Assembly: GCF_051055405.1 (NCBI RefSeq)
Contig: NZ_CP167068.1
Span: 2,976,001 to 3,040,000 of the forward strand
DNA length: 64,000 nucleotides
DNA from: Pseudolachnospira sp051055405
Lineage (GTDB): Bacteria > Bacillota > Clostridia > Lachnospirales > Lachnospiraceae
Direction: 5' to 3'
A model generated the notes under the pieces. The model was given only the letters and a program-made list of their open reading frames with translations. It was not told the DNA's origin and searched no databases. This document shows positions 1 through 7,915 of this stretch, piece after piece. The translations under genes were made by a program, and so were the position numbers. Positions within the stretch are counted from its first letter, which is position 1; each line of letters begins with the position of its first letter.

Positions 1-649
1 CCGCAGCTTCCCGGTCCGTCCTGCCAGTAATCAAGCTGGCAAGAAGTTCCTCTTTGATGCTCTTCGCCAAGCCTTGTGTATTGCGCCAAATCCTGCCGGA
101 ATAATTGCTTCCGGACCATTTACTGTTGATTATTCGATCAATTGCCTTGTGATCAATCGCAAAAAAAGGAAATCCAGTTCCAATTCTCTGCTGAACGTCA
201 AATACGGTTCGATAATATACTTCTCTGCCAAGCTCCGCATAGTGGCTTGAGCTCAGAACCCTTTCCTGATTGTAAACGTTCCGCATAGTCTGATCGAGCT
301 GACTTTGTATTTGCTGAAGCCGCTCTAATCTTGCCTGATATGCCGGTCCCTCTAAATCTGCCAATATGGCCGCTCTCGTCTCGCTGTTTGGCCCCACCGC
401 TCTCAACGCCTGCCGCAACTCATCCAAGGACGCTTTGTCCCGTAGTGTATTGAGTATACGATAGGCCTCTGCATCCGATAGCGCGTGTTTACTACGAAAT
501 TTTCCAAATACCTGATCTATTTCGTGGTTGATGTATCCAGATGCCTTATAATATAATTTTGAAATCTCATCCGCTGCGTCTTCGGCAGCTTGCATGTACT
601 CAAACATCCGCTGGGCTTGTCGACGTTCCCAGTATGATAGATTACTCAT
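1..649 (-). CDS. Phage minor head / head morphogenesis protein (partial)
   Basis: Reading leftward from an ATG at 649-647, the frame stays open to the window edge, giving about 216 residues of an unfinished protein that begins MSNLSYWERRQAQRMF. Its position straight after the portal gene and its sequence character (charged helical N-terminus, then a region with GTGFPFFAID) fit the SPP1 gp7 / Mu F-like minor head family, which helps portal assembly and DNA ejection. The ATG overlaps the portal gene's stop, so translation is probably coupled. The C-terminal half is not visible, so the family call rests on context and the N-terminal portion. Confidence 0.75.
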   Translation of the reverse strand, partial: MSNLSYWERRQAQRMFEYMQAAEDAADEISKLYYKASGYINHEIDQVFGKFRSKHALSDAEAYRILNTLRDKASLDELRQALRAVGPNSETRAAILADLEGPAYQARLERLQQIQSQLDQTMRNVYNQERVLSSSHYAELGREVYYRTVFDVQQRIGTGFPFFAIDHKAIDRIINSKWSGSNYSGRIWRNTQGLAKSIKEELLASLITGRTDREAA

Positions 650-2039
650 CTAAATTGCCTTCATCTGGTGGGGGATTGTTTCCAATACCAAATAGGTCTC
701 GCTGCTGTTTCAGCGCCTCCTCTGCCTCTTTCTCGGTAGCATTAAGCTCTTCTTCGACGTTTTCAACAAACGGGACCTGAGATAAAAGTGTTTTTTTGCT
801 GACTTTGCCCCAAAGGTTGGCTACAATCTGACTGATCTCCAAAAGATTTTTCGGGAGAGCACGGGTAAATACTGGCGTGATTCCCGCCACATTCATCTGA
901 ATGCCTTTTTGGCCCAAATAATTTGCAAAAATGCGGAGCCGCTTTCGTAGCCCCTTTTTATAATATCTGGTCTTGATCTTCGTAATGTTTTCCATCCCTA
1001 GTAACTTAAACTCCATTGCTACGCCAGAAACATTGCCACCGAATGACTCATCGGTCATACAGGGGATGTGAGAAAACTTGTGGATATCTTGCTCAATAGC
1101 CTTTTTAAGGATTTCCACTCCCGCTTCGTCGAAAGTTCTTGTTAGGTATTCCGCCTTTGTCGAATCAGGGAGCTCAAGCAACTTCTCCTTTTTTAGGCGT
1201 TTCATAGCCTCTTCACTCCCCTTACCATCACCTGGTTCTTCTGCATCATCGTCACTCAATAGGGTTCCGTAAATGGCAAGTATGGAGTCGATAAACTGCT
1301 CTTTATCCGTGATCCGGTCCGACATCAAGGCGTTGTAGGCATCAATAAGTGGAATTTGAAGCTCATAGTCACCAATCCCAAGTTTATTGTTGAGATACTC
1401 AACGATGGGTACCTCACCTTTGTAATGTGCTTCTGGCTTCTCCAAAAGTGCTTGAGGTCCTTCAATATCCTGAATATTTAGGACATACTTATAATTTTTA
1501 GTCAAAACAGTCGCTACGTAGACCGGTCCTGTCTGAGCGCTGTCATCTTTGCGGGCGTAATAATAGACGGCAAAGAGTTCTCTTTGCTCAATGCTATCAT
1601 CATAGACCATAAAAGTATTTTCTGGCGGCAGGTTCTTGATCGTCAGCTCTGTGTCGCCTTCCTTGGCATAAATATATTCATAGGCGCGTCCATAAATGGA
1701 AAGGTCCATTCCATTATCTCCATCCGCCTCATCAGATCCAGCAGCATCTAAGGCATCTGTGATGTCGCTAATATCCTCTTTTCCCCGATAGCTGACCGGG
1801 TTTCCGATAAAGTACGAACTGGCCGTATCTGAAATATCCTTAGCATGATTGCAAACTAAACGGTTTTCCCTGTTTGCGTCTCGTAGAATTTTATGTTTCC
1901 CTTCATAGTAATTTTTAAGATTTTCCAATCTTGGTACACCACTTCGATGCTTTGCAATTAAATGCCTGATAACCTGTTTGTTTGGATTTGTTTCGTCCCA
2001 TTTTTCCGCCGGCATGGTAAATACGTACATAGCCTTCAC
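642..2039 (-). CDS. Phage portal protein, SPP1 gp6-like
   Basis: This 465-residue protein has the usual portal length and lies between the large terminase and the minor head gene, the canonical packaging order. Portal proteins form the dodecameric ring at one capsid vertex through which DNA is pumped by the terminase. Sequence features fit the SPP1 gp6-like family: an N-terminal segment with KNYYEGKHKIL, a central region with PIVEYLNNKLGIGDYE, a predicted long crown helix near RYYKKGLRKRLRIF, and an acidic C-terminus. It overlaps the TerL gene by 4 nt and the next gene by 8 nt, so the head module is tightly coupled. Confidence 0.9.
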   Translation of the reverse strand: MKAMYVFTMPAEKWDETNPNKQVIRHLIAKHRSGVPRLENLKNYYEGKHKILRDANRENRLVCNHAKDISDTASSYFIGNPVSYRGKEDISDITDALDAAGSDEADGDNGMDLSIYGRAYEYIYAKEGDTELTIKNLPPENTFMVYDDSIEQRELFAVYYYARKDDSAQTGPVYVATVLTKNYKYVLNIQDIEGPQALLEKPEAHYKGEVPIVEYLNNKLGIGDYELQIPLIDAYNALMSDRITDKEQFIDSILAIYGTLLSDDDAEEPGDGKGSEEAMKRLKKEKLLELPDSTKAEYLTRTFDEAGVEILKKAIEQDIHKFSHIPCMTDESFGGNVSGVAMEFKLLGMENITKIKTRYYKKGLRKRLRIFANYLGQKGIQMNVAGITPVFTRALPKNLLEISQIVANLWGKVSKKTLLSQVPFVENVEEELNATEKEAEEALKQQRDLFGIGNNPPPDEGNLDE

Positions 2040-3334
2040 CTCATTCCTGCTCTTGATTTACTTTTAATTTTTGCAGTCTGATTACCGAGAATCGTAAATA
2101 CAAAGTATCTCACGGCATCCATAGTGTGATCGTGCTCTTTTATAGGCTTATCCACCCCACCAGCGGCCGCTTTCTCGTCCCAAACGTAGGAAGCAAACTC
2201 CTTAACCACATTTTCGCACGAGGCTGAAAATTGAATACGGTCTTGGTTAAGCATTGTCCCGACTATCCGTATTCCATCTGCAACATCATTTTTTGCCTTA
2301 AGCACTTTGTAGCCCCTCTTTCGCAACTCTGCAATAAACGAAGCCGCCGACGGATCAACAATAACCGCTTTTATAGGTGTCCCGTCCAACCAGCTATCTA
2401 AATCATCTGCATACTCTGCATCGGTCTTTTGACGCCCATTATCTCGTCCAGAATAGTAATACTCCCGTATGCAATACCAAATCCGATCTATACCCTTATT
2501 CCACAACAAAAAGGCTGTAGGGTTCTGGGTGCCGTAGTCTATACTGACATACCGACCGCCATCAATTAATTGTTGATAAAACTCCAAAATCGGCTTAGTG
2601 TGACGATCTGGATCAAACATATCATAAATAACACCCTCTGCCATGCACCATAAGCCTTGTATATACCGCTTAAAGAACACGCCAGAATACATGTCACGGT
2701 ATCGCTCCTTAATCTGCTCCGATAGACTCAGGTTATCATCCATTGTAAAGTGCAAATAAAGGAGACGCTTATCCGCCCGACGGTCAATCCAATTAACCTT
2801 AAACCAGTGGTAAGGACCATCTGGATTACAGTTAAACCAATACTTAGATCCATCGACGGAGCAACGCCCTGTTGCCTGATTGACAAAAGACTCTGGCATC
2901 AACGCAACCTCATCAAAAAAGACCCCCGCCAAGGTGATACCCTGAATGAGGTCTTGACTACGCTCGTCCTTACCGCCGAATATATAAAAATAGTTTTCCG
3001 ATCCTCCACGACGAACAATAATCAGATTGTCCGCTCGATGATCGACAACCTGGTATCCCCGGCTCCGCAGCATCATTTTAAGCCAAAATAGGACGTTACG
3101 ACGAAAACTGCCTATTGTCTTGCCACACATCGCAAAACTTTGGCCGTGAAAACTGCTCATCGCCCAAAGCGCAAACGATAGAGACATACTGATCGTTTTC
3201 CCGGACCGAATTGCTCCATCCGCAATGATTCCGTCATAGTCTTTGACAGGAGAATCAGGGCACCACCAGTTCAAAACTTTGCGCTGTTTCTGCGAGAACG
3301 GTTTGAACCGGAATATTTGACTAATCTTCCTCAT
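2036..3334 (-). CDS. terL: Phage terminase large subunit, PBSX family
   Basis: This is the ATP-driven DNA packaging motor and headful nuclease, 432 residues, the usual length for PBSX-type TerL. The N-terminal ATPase domain has a Walker A-like motif AIRSGKT (residues 41-47) and a Walker B followed by the catalytic acid (VFFDEVALMP, D141/E142). The C-terminal RNase H-like nuclease domain shows the VSIDYGTQNPTAF strand with its first metal-binding aspartate and a later VIVDPSAASF. Its start lies inside the end of terS (14-nt overlap). It should act with TerS and the portal at the capsid vertex. Confidence 0.95.
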   Translation of the reverse strand: MRKISQIFRFKPFSQKQRKVLNWWCPDSPVKDYDGIIADGAIRSGKTISMSLSFALWAMSSFHGQSFAMCGKTIGSFRRNVLFWLKMMLRSRGYQVVDHRADNLIIVRRGGSENYFYIFGGKDERSQDLIQGITLAGVFFDEVALMPESFVNQATGRCSVDGSKYWFNCNPDGPYHWFKVNWIDRRADKRLLYLHFTMDDNLSLSEQIKERYRDMYSGVFFKRYIQGLWCMAEGVIYDMFDPDRHTKPILEFYQQLIDGGRYVSIDYGTQNPTAFLLWNKGIDRIWYCIREYYYSGRDNGRQKTDAEYADDLDSWLDGTPIKAVIVDPSAASFIAELRKRGYKVLKAKNDVADGIRIVGTMLNQDRIQFSASCENVVKEFASYVWDEKAAAGGVDKPIKEHDHTMDAVRYFVFTILGNQTAKIKSKSRAGMR

Positions 3335-3965
3335 CGGCCCAGTCCTCCGCTGCAGTCACACTTAGCGCGTCAAGGAAGCCATCGTCTGGAATGTCGTTGT
3401 TATCCCCATCCAGATTGGCTTTTGTCTCTGCTATCTGGATTTGTTTCTTGGCCTTTACCAGTTTCCGAATCTCCGCAGTCACCTCTAAAATGCCTTTTTC
3501 ACGTTCTGCCTCTGTCAATTCCCGGTTATGCGCTTTGCCAAATATATCATAAACTGTGATATCTTTGCGTCCAATAAGTCGGGCCAACTTTAAACGAAGC
3601 AATCGAATCTCCCCGTCCAGGTCATCCGAGTCGGGGATAGAATCAAAAAGTGCTCTCTCCGTGGCGGGAAGAGCGTTACGATAAATCGTCTCATATGCCC
3701 CGTGCTTTACAGCATTTTTGTTTCCGGGCGGACCGGTTCCGCCGTGCCCCACAGCATTTTTGTTACCGGGTTGAGCGCCGCGTTTGGTCGCAACCTTTTG
3801 ATTTTTAGGTTGCAACTTTTCCTTTTGGTTGCAACCTTCGGTCTTCCAATAGCGGGCCGCCCATGATTTTACGGCCGAAATACTGACACCGTACTTTTTT
3901 GCAATTTCTTTATATTTCATTCCTGCCTGGAAATCTTTAAAAGCTCGCTGTGCTACTTCATTCAA
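3321..3965 (-). CDS. terS: Phage terminase small subunit
   Basis: This 214-residue protein sits directly upstream of terL and overlaps it. An N-terminal helix-turn-helix (about residues 17-40, KYKEIAKKYGVSISAVKSW) should recognise the pac site. It is followed by a Lys/Asn-rich linker with two GNKNAV motifs (about residues 67-72 and 81-86), the hallmark of the YqaS-like terminase small-subunit family. The C-terminal half is charged and probably helical, as expected for oligomerisation. Start at ATG 3965. The upstream gap of about 220 nt holds a terminator for the early operon, so the packaging genes probably have their own late promoter, which I could not pinpoint. Confidence 0.88.
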   Translation of the reverse strand: MNEVAQRAFKDFQAGMKYKEIAKKYGVSISAVKSWAARYWKTEGCNQKEKLQPKNQKVATKRGAQPGNKNAVGHGGTGPPGNKNAVKHGAYETIYRNALPATERALFDSIPDSDDLDGEIRLLRLKLARLIGRKDITVYDIFGKAHNRELTEAEREKGILEVTAEIRKLVKAKKQIQIAETKANLDGDNNDIPDDGFLDALSVTAAEDWADEED

Positions 3966-4126
3966 CGATCACCACCTCTCATTCGTTTCGTTTTATTAAA
4001 ATATCTGGGCAACTCCGGACTCAAGCCGGCACCTACAAACTTTTTATCTTTGTTCTAACGCCTAAGTTTCATCTTCCCGCGCCGCCAGCCGGAAGGGTAG
4101 CCAGCGGCCTACAAGGAGGAATAGAA

Positions 4127-4157
4127 AAAGCAGACCACCTATTAGATCGTCTGCTTT
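4127..4157 (-). terminator. Rho-independent terminator of the early operon
   Basis: A 9-bp stem (4127-4135 pairs with 4149-4157, arms AAAGCAGAC/GTCTGCTTT) is followed on the minus strand by a T-run. It lies after the DUF1492-type gene and before terS, so it should separate early from late transcription. Confidence 0.7.
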
Positions 4158-4192
4158 CACGCTATCAGTATAGCATATTTGAGTGTGTCATT

Positions 4193-4606
4193 CTATGTCA
4201 TCTTTAAATTTTCCAACGCCCTGGAATGAATTCGATGGGTTTGTTTCCAACTGTATCCCAGGCTTACAGCGACACGTTCCCAGTTTTCGCCCTTTAGGTA
4301 CCGGTGTGTAAGCAAATCCTTTTCCCGCTCATCCTCCACCGCCTCAATACACCTTTGGACTCGCTGGTAGGTGCTAATCCTCTCATATCTGGCTGCAATG
4401 ATTTCTCGTTCAATCTTGTCTACCTGGGCCGCGTAATTAGATAAATCTCCGATATCGGTTCTGTGGGGCATTCCGTCATTGATAACGCTCGGTGATATTT
4501 TATTAAGCCTCAGTTCTTCTAGCTGCCTTTCCAGCCGCGCCACGTCGCGTTTCGCTTTCTGGTAGGACTTTAAAAACTCCTTTTTCTTTTCATTTTCCTC
4601 GTTCAA
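4193..4606 (-). CDS. DUF1492 / ArpU-like phage late transcriptional regulator
   Basis: The protein has 137 residues: an N-terminal coiled coil (about 5-35), a middle helical region, and a C-terminal sigma-70 region-4-like helix-turn-helix (about 105-135, with NWERVAVSLGYSWKQTHRIHSRAL). This is the layout of the DUF1492/ArpU/RinA group, encoded last in the early operon just before the terminase genes, where such proteins switch on late genes. That position is kept here, with a terminator and then terS. Function is inferred from family and position. Confidence 0.75.
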   Translation of the reverse strand: MNEENEKKKEFLKSYQKAKRDVARLERQLEELRLNKISPSVINDGMPHRTDIGDLSNYAAQVDKIEREIIAARYERISTYQRVQRCIEAVEDEREKDLLTHRYLKGENWERVAVSLGYSWKQTHRIHSRALENLKMT

Positions 4607-4610
4607 TCTA

Positions 4611-5027
4611 TCACCCCATTTCGCCGCGCTCCATAATCAAATCCACATACGTCCTCGATGTCTTCAGACCGCGCGGCCTTGCCAGCACCACCAGATGCCT
4701 ATACACCCCAACGACTCGGCAAGTCTCATACCGTTTGCGGTCAAATCCTAATCCGTCATACTCGTAGATTTGTACCATCAGCCGTAGCTTTTGCCCAACA
4801 TATATCCTCCTCCGCATCTCATCAATCTCCCACAATGCAATACCGCCTTGTATCTCGCTTTTGGGGCCTCTCTGCTTTATCTGTACTGCCTCTTCCGCTG
4901 TCATCCCCTGACGCAGGCGTTTTTGTACCTGGTACGCTACATTTTGCAGTCCATAGGCTTTAGCGATTGCATAACCCGATACCATGCTCCCTCGAAAGGG
5001 ATATAATTCTTTTGGTTTAGGTGCCAT
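4611..5027 (-). CDS. Phage protein of unknown function
   Basis: This 138-residue soluble basic protein begins MAPKPKELYPFRGSMVSGYA. The first half looks like a small helical domain (GSMVSGYAIAKAYGLQNVAY, then LRQGMTAEEAVQ), resembling the DNA-binding segments of phage proteins in this position. The second half is predicted beta-rich. It overlaps the zinc-ribbon gene upstream by 11 nt and ends 4 nt before the DUF1492 gene starts, so it belongs to the early operon. I do not recognise the family. Confidence 0.7.
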   Translation of the reverse strand: MAPKPKELYPFRGSMVSGYAIAKAYGLQNVAYQVQKRLRQGMTAEEAVQIKQRGPKSEIQGGIALWEIDEMRRRIYVGQKLRLMVQIYEYDGLGFDRKRYETCRVVGVYRHLVVLARPRGLKTSRTYVDLIMERGEMG

Positions 5028-5367
5028 GTAAATTACTCCTATCTATCGCCTGTCCGCATTCCGGGCAAAATTTGTAATCATGGTAGTCAGTCTCATAGCT
5101 TTTGCCGCAATTCGGGCAATCGTACGTATCGTAACTCATATTTCCCTCGTCATCGTAGCCGTCTCCCCAAATATTAGGAGTTTTCGGTTTCTGCCTTTCC
5201 ACAGCCTCCCGGCATTCCTCTATTGTTCCGACTGCTCGGTACTGCTGGATTTCTTTCAATGCGTCAACCGCACCCCCTATTACGAGGTTGTTGACTTGAT
5301 AGTCAATTCCTTTACTTCTCATTTTTTCCTGATACAATAATTCTTCAATCGCTTCATTTTCTGTCAT
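5017..5367 (-). CDS. Phage zinc-ribbon protein
   Basis: This is a 116-residue protein. I chose the ATG at 5367 (MTENEAIEELL) over an upstream one because related phage proteins start there and a purine-rich ribosome site precedes it. The N-terminal part is helical with a QQYRAVGTIEECREAVE segment. The C-terminus is a zinc ribbon with two CxxC pairs (CPNCGKSYE and CPECGQAID). It is a frequent early-region protein of clostridial phages; its biochemical role is unknown. Confidence 0.78.
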   Translation of the reverse strand: MTENEAIEELLYQEKMRSKGIDYQVNNLVIGGAVDALKEIQQYRAVGTIEECREAVERQKPKTPNIWGDGYDDEGNMSYDTYDCPNCGKSYETDYHDYKFCPECGQAIDRSNLHGT

Positions 5368-5513
5368 TCCGCTACCTTCTTTTCCTTGATCAATATAGTG
5401 CATCCGATATTTAGCCACGTGAAACTTAAATAAACTCTATTCCCGCCCCACAATAGCCCCATTGTCGGTATTACAACTAACTGTTTCTTTTTCCACAGAA
5501 GTATTCTTTTCAT
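5364..5513 (-). CDS. Possible 49-codon phage gene
   Basis: A short frame begins at an ATG (5513-5511) with a GGGAG site 8 nt upstream and ends in a TGA that shares the ATGA overlap with the zinc-ribbon gene. The start context and coupling are in favour. The product, basic then hydrophobic (KRILLWKKKQ, then VVIPTMGLLWG), has no recognisable family, and it could equally be an untranslated leader. Confidence 0.3.
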   Translation of the reverse strand: MKRILLWKKKQLVVIPTMGLLWGGNRVYLSFTWLNIGCTILIKEKKVAE

Positions 5514-5531
5514 GTTCCACTCTCCCTTCCG

Positions 5532-5750
5532 CTACAGAGGCTTACTGTTAAAAAACACCATTTCTGCGCCGTCAGGGCAAGTAATCTTTAACAGACGAGG
5601 CTCTACCTTGCCCCTATCGTATACTTGTTCAATTTCGCACTCATCTGTAATTCTTCTGTGTGACACCTGACACTCTTTAATCTTGTCCTGATTTTGTGAT
5701 GTCCGGCCGCATATCTCACAAACATAATAATTTTTCTGGATCGTTTTCAT
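5532..5750 (-). CDS. Small phage zinc-finger protein
   Basis: A 72-residue product starts at ATG 5750, which overlaps the stop codon of the preceding small gene (ATGA) and follows an AAAGGAG ribosome site. Near its N-terminus is a CEICG...C arrangement (YVCEICGRTSQNQDKIKEC) that suggests a single zinc knuckle; the rest is predicted beta. It is probably an accessory early protein; the family is not recognised. Confidence 0.65.
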   Translation of the reverse strand: MKTIQKNYYVCEICGRTSQNQDKIKECQVSHRRITDECEIEQVYDRGKVEPRLLKITCPDGAEMVFFNSKPL

Positions 5751-5929
5751 TTTATCTCCTTTCCGGATGCGACGCATCGAAGGTGGAAAAAGTATTCCGT
5801 CCCTCGTCTCGTCCTTACATACCCTATATCCTCTAAATTGCCGTTGGGATCCAGCTCTGCCCCGCAGCCTTGGCAACAGACTTTTCCGGATTCCTTGATA
5901 ACTTTTTTCAGATTTCGCTTTATATTCAT
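5747..5929 (-). CDS. Small phage CxxC protein
   Basis: This is a 60-residue protein with CCQGCG near residue 19 and HLRC near residue 50, so four metal-ligand candidates (C, C, H, C). Its ATG overlaps the TGA of the helicase gene and its own stop overlaps the next gene, so three genes in a row are joined by 4-nt overlaps. It probably binds zinc. Its role is unknown. Confidence 0.65.
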   Translation of the reverse strand: MNIKRNLKKVIKESGKVCCQGCGAELDPNGNLEDIGYVRTRRGTEYFFHLRCVASGKEIK

Positions 5930-7341
5930 TTTCGCTCCTCCTCCCGTATTGCTTTTATCCTTGCTTTCAAGCTCTCCATCACCCAGTTTTGAACATCTTC
6001 CTTTCGGCTCAGAGCCTGCATTACATCCTCATCACGGGTTCCGGCGCACACAAGATGGTGGATGATAACTTTTTCCGTCTGCCCCTGGCGATGCAGTCTT
6101 TTATTCGCCTGAGTATACAGCTCGTAATTCCACGTAAGTCCAAACCAAATTACATGGTTTCCGCCTTGCTGCAGGTTCAATCCGTAGGCGCTGCTAGCCG
6201 GATGCGTCAAAAGAATGTCTATTTTTTTCGCGTTCCAATCGTCCTCATCCTGAGGAGTTTTCAGCTCTCGGACGCGGAGGCTGGTCTTCGCCAACGCCCG
6301 AAGAAGCCTTTCTCGGTCACTCTGAAAATTGTAAAACACCAGTACCGGCTTCCCCTGTAAGGACTCGACCAGCTCCAAGAATGCCTCGATCTTGCATCCA
6401 TGGACCTCGTGGACATTATGCTCTTCGTCGTACACAGCGCCGTTAGCAAGCTGTAGCAGCTTATTGCTCAGAGCTGCCGCGCTTGTAACACTGATCTCTT
6501 CTTCCTCTTCGGGCAAATCCAGCACCATCTGCCGTTCCAACTCTCGGTAGGCTTTTGCTGCTTTTGCGTCAAGGATTACCGGCACCTCGTGGTAAATCAA
6601 ATCCGGCAGCTGCAGATAATCCTCCGCTTTCATCGAGATACAGATATCTGAAATCCGATCTAGGATCGCCTGCTCGGTCCCCGGCTTCGGCTCGTAGCTA
6701 TACACCATGCCGTCATATCCTCGTTTGTCAGGCTGGAAATACCTCTCTCGAAAACGGGTATATTTCCTCTCCAATCGTTCTCCCCCGTCCAGCAGGAAAA
6801 CCTGCGCCCAAAGGTCGTTCAATCCGTTTGGGGATGGCGTTCCAGTCAGCTCTACCAATCGGTCTATATGGCCGGACACACTGGCAAGGGCCTTAAAACG
6901 CTTTGCATTATGGCTCTTAAAGCTGCTGCTCTCGTCGATCACCACCATGTCAAAAGGCCAGGCATTTCGGTAGTGGTCCACCAGCCAGACAACATTTTCC
7001 CGATTGATGATGTAAATATCCGCCGGTGTGTTAAGCGCCCGGATCCGCTTTATCTGACTCCCTAGTACCGGGGACACCCGTAAAATCTTGGTGTGATCCC
7101 ATTTATCCTTCTCCCGGCTCCAAGTACCCTCCGCCACCTTCTTTGGGGCGATCACCAGTACTTTATGAACCTGAAATCGATTGTACTTCAGCTCCCGGAC
7201 AGCTGTCAGCGTAGTTACCGTCTTGCCTAATCCCATGTCGAGAAAGAGCCCTAGCTTTTTAATCTCGATAATCCGATTGATACAATGCTGCTGGTATGCG
7301 TGCGGAATAAATTCCAACTTTCGACACCACCTTTCCGTCAC
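5926..7341 (-). CDS. Phage SNF2-family DEAD/H helicase
   Basis: This 471-residue superfamily 2 protein has Walker A LDMGLGKT (residues 34-41), DEAD-box variant VIDESSS (around D136/E137), motif III LTGTPSPNGL, and the C-terminal helicase signature NKRLHRQGQT with its arginine finger. This is the compact phage SNF2-like helicase found beside VRR-NUC and VirE-type primase genes in clostridial prophages. It should unwind or remodel DNA during phage replication or recombination. It starts 5 nt after the VRR-NUC gene ends. Confidence 0.93.
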   Translation of the reverse strand: MTERWCRKLEFIPHAYQQHCINRIIEIKKLGLFLDMGLGKTVTTLTAVRELKYNRFQVHKVLVIAPKKVAEGTWSREKDKWDHTKILRVSPVLGSQIKRIRALNTPADIYIINRENVVWLVDHYRNAWPFDMVVIDESSSFKSHNAKRFKALASVSGHIDRLVELTGTPSPNGLNDLWAQVFLLDGGERLERKYTRFRERYFQPDKRGYDGMVYSYEPKPGTEQAILDRISDICISMKAEDYLQLPDLIYHEVPVILDAKAAKAYRELERQMVLDLPEEEEEISVTSAAALSNKLLQLANGAVYDEEHNVHEVHGCKIEAFLELVESLQGKPVLVFYNFQSDRERLLRALAKTSLRVRELKTPQDEDDWNAKKIDILLTHPASSAYGLNLQQGGNHVIWFGLTWNYELYTQANKRLHRQGQTEKVIIHHLVCAGTRDEDVMQALSRKEDVQNWVMESLKARIKAIREEERK

Positions 7342-7346
7342 ATTCG

Positions 7347-7667
7347 TTATAACAGATACCTGGTTTCGATTCTCTGGGCGACAATGCCCTGTCCGATGTC
7401 CCGAAAAAACTGTACCAGGCCGGGAACACCATATACCACGTATGTTGGCTGATCCAGTTCCCGCAGCCGTTTGATTTGTATCTGTTGGAGACCACTCAAC
7501 TGCCCGATGTCGGTTTTTAGTTCGACAAACATCGCCGGCTGTTCGGGCAGAATCACAATTCTGTCGGGCACCCCGTCATTTCCGGGGCTCACCCATTTAT
7601 AGGCCCGTCCGCCCAAACGCTTTACTTGTTCCACCAAAATTTTTTCTACTTCACTTTCTCTTATCAT
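7347..7667 (-). CDS. VRR-NUC domain nuclease
   Basis: The protein has 106 residues. I chose ATG 7667 (MIRESEVEK) because an AAGGAGGTT ribosome site lies just upstream; a longer frame from 7706 starts in repeated sequence. The PD-(D/E)XK core is clear: GVPDRIV (D35) and FVELK (E49, K51), followed by the usual QLSGLQQIQIKRL helix. Stand-alone VRR-NUC proteins of phages act as structure-specific, Holliday-junction-type endonucleases. The pairing with an SNF2 helicase downstream is a standard phage module. Confidence 0.93.
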   Translation of the reverse strand: MIRESEVEKILVEQVKRLGGRAYKWVSPGNDGVPDRIVILPEQPAMFVELKTDIGQLSGLQQIQIKRLRELDQPTYVVYGVPGLVQFFRDIGQGIVAQRIETRYLL

Positions 7668-7689
7668 GTAAACCTCCTTACACACACGC

Positions 7690-7915
7690 GTATATATATA
7701 CCCCATATAGGCGCGCTAGGTACGCTAGGCGGGATACGCGTATTACCTAATTTACTTATTTATTCAATCTATATAGAAAATAGGTTCACGTGGTTCACAA
7801 TATCTAGTAAACCACGTAAATACGTGCTTTTGCTGTAAACTAAGGGTGTGAACTTCTAGTTCACGTGGTTCACGCCCCCCGTGAACCAAAAAGTATTTAG
7901 TTCACGGATGTTGGT
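7690..7915. repeat. Iteron-like cluster of GTTCAC repeats, candidate replication origin
   Basis: Between the primase and VRR-NUC genes, the hexamer GTTCAC or its complement occurs eight times between 7784 and 7919, in both orientations. The compound unit GTTCACGTGGTTCAC occurs twice, at 7784-7798 and 7859-7873, 75 bp apart. The flanking sequence is AT-rich, and a second short repeat (CGCTAGGTACGCTAGGCG) lies near 7713-7731. Clustered inverted and direct repeats beside a primase gene fit a phage replication origin or a dense operator array. Confidence 0.55.

Noticed and set aside
5751..5876. Leftward frame extending the 5532-5750 gene upstream to 5876
   Set aside because: It runs through the neighbouring 60-residue gene. 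The ATG at 5750 has the ribosome site and the ATGA overlap.
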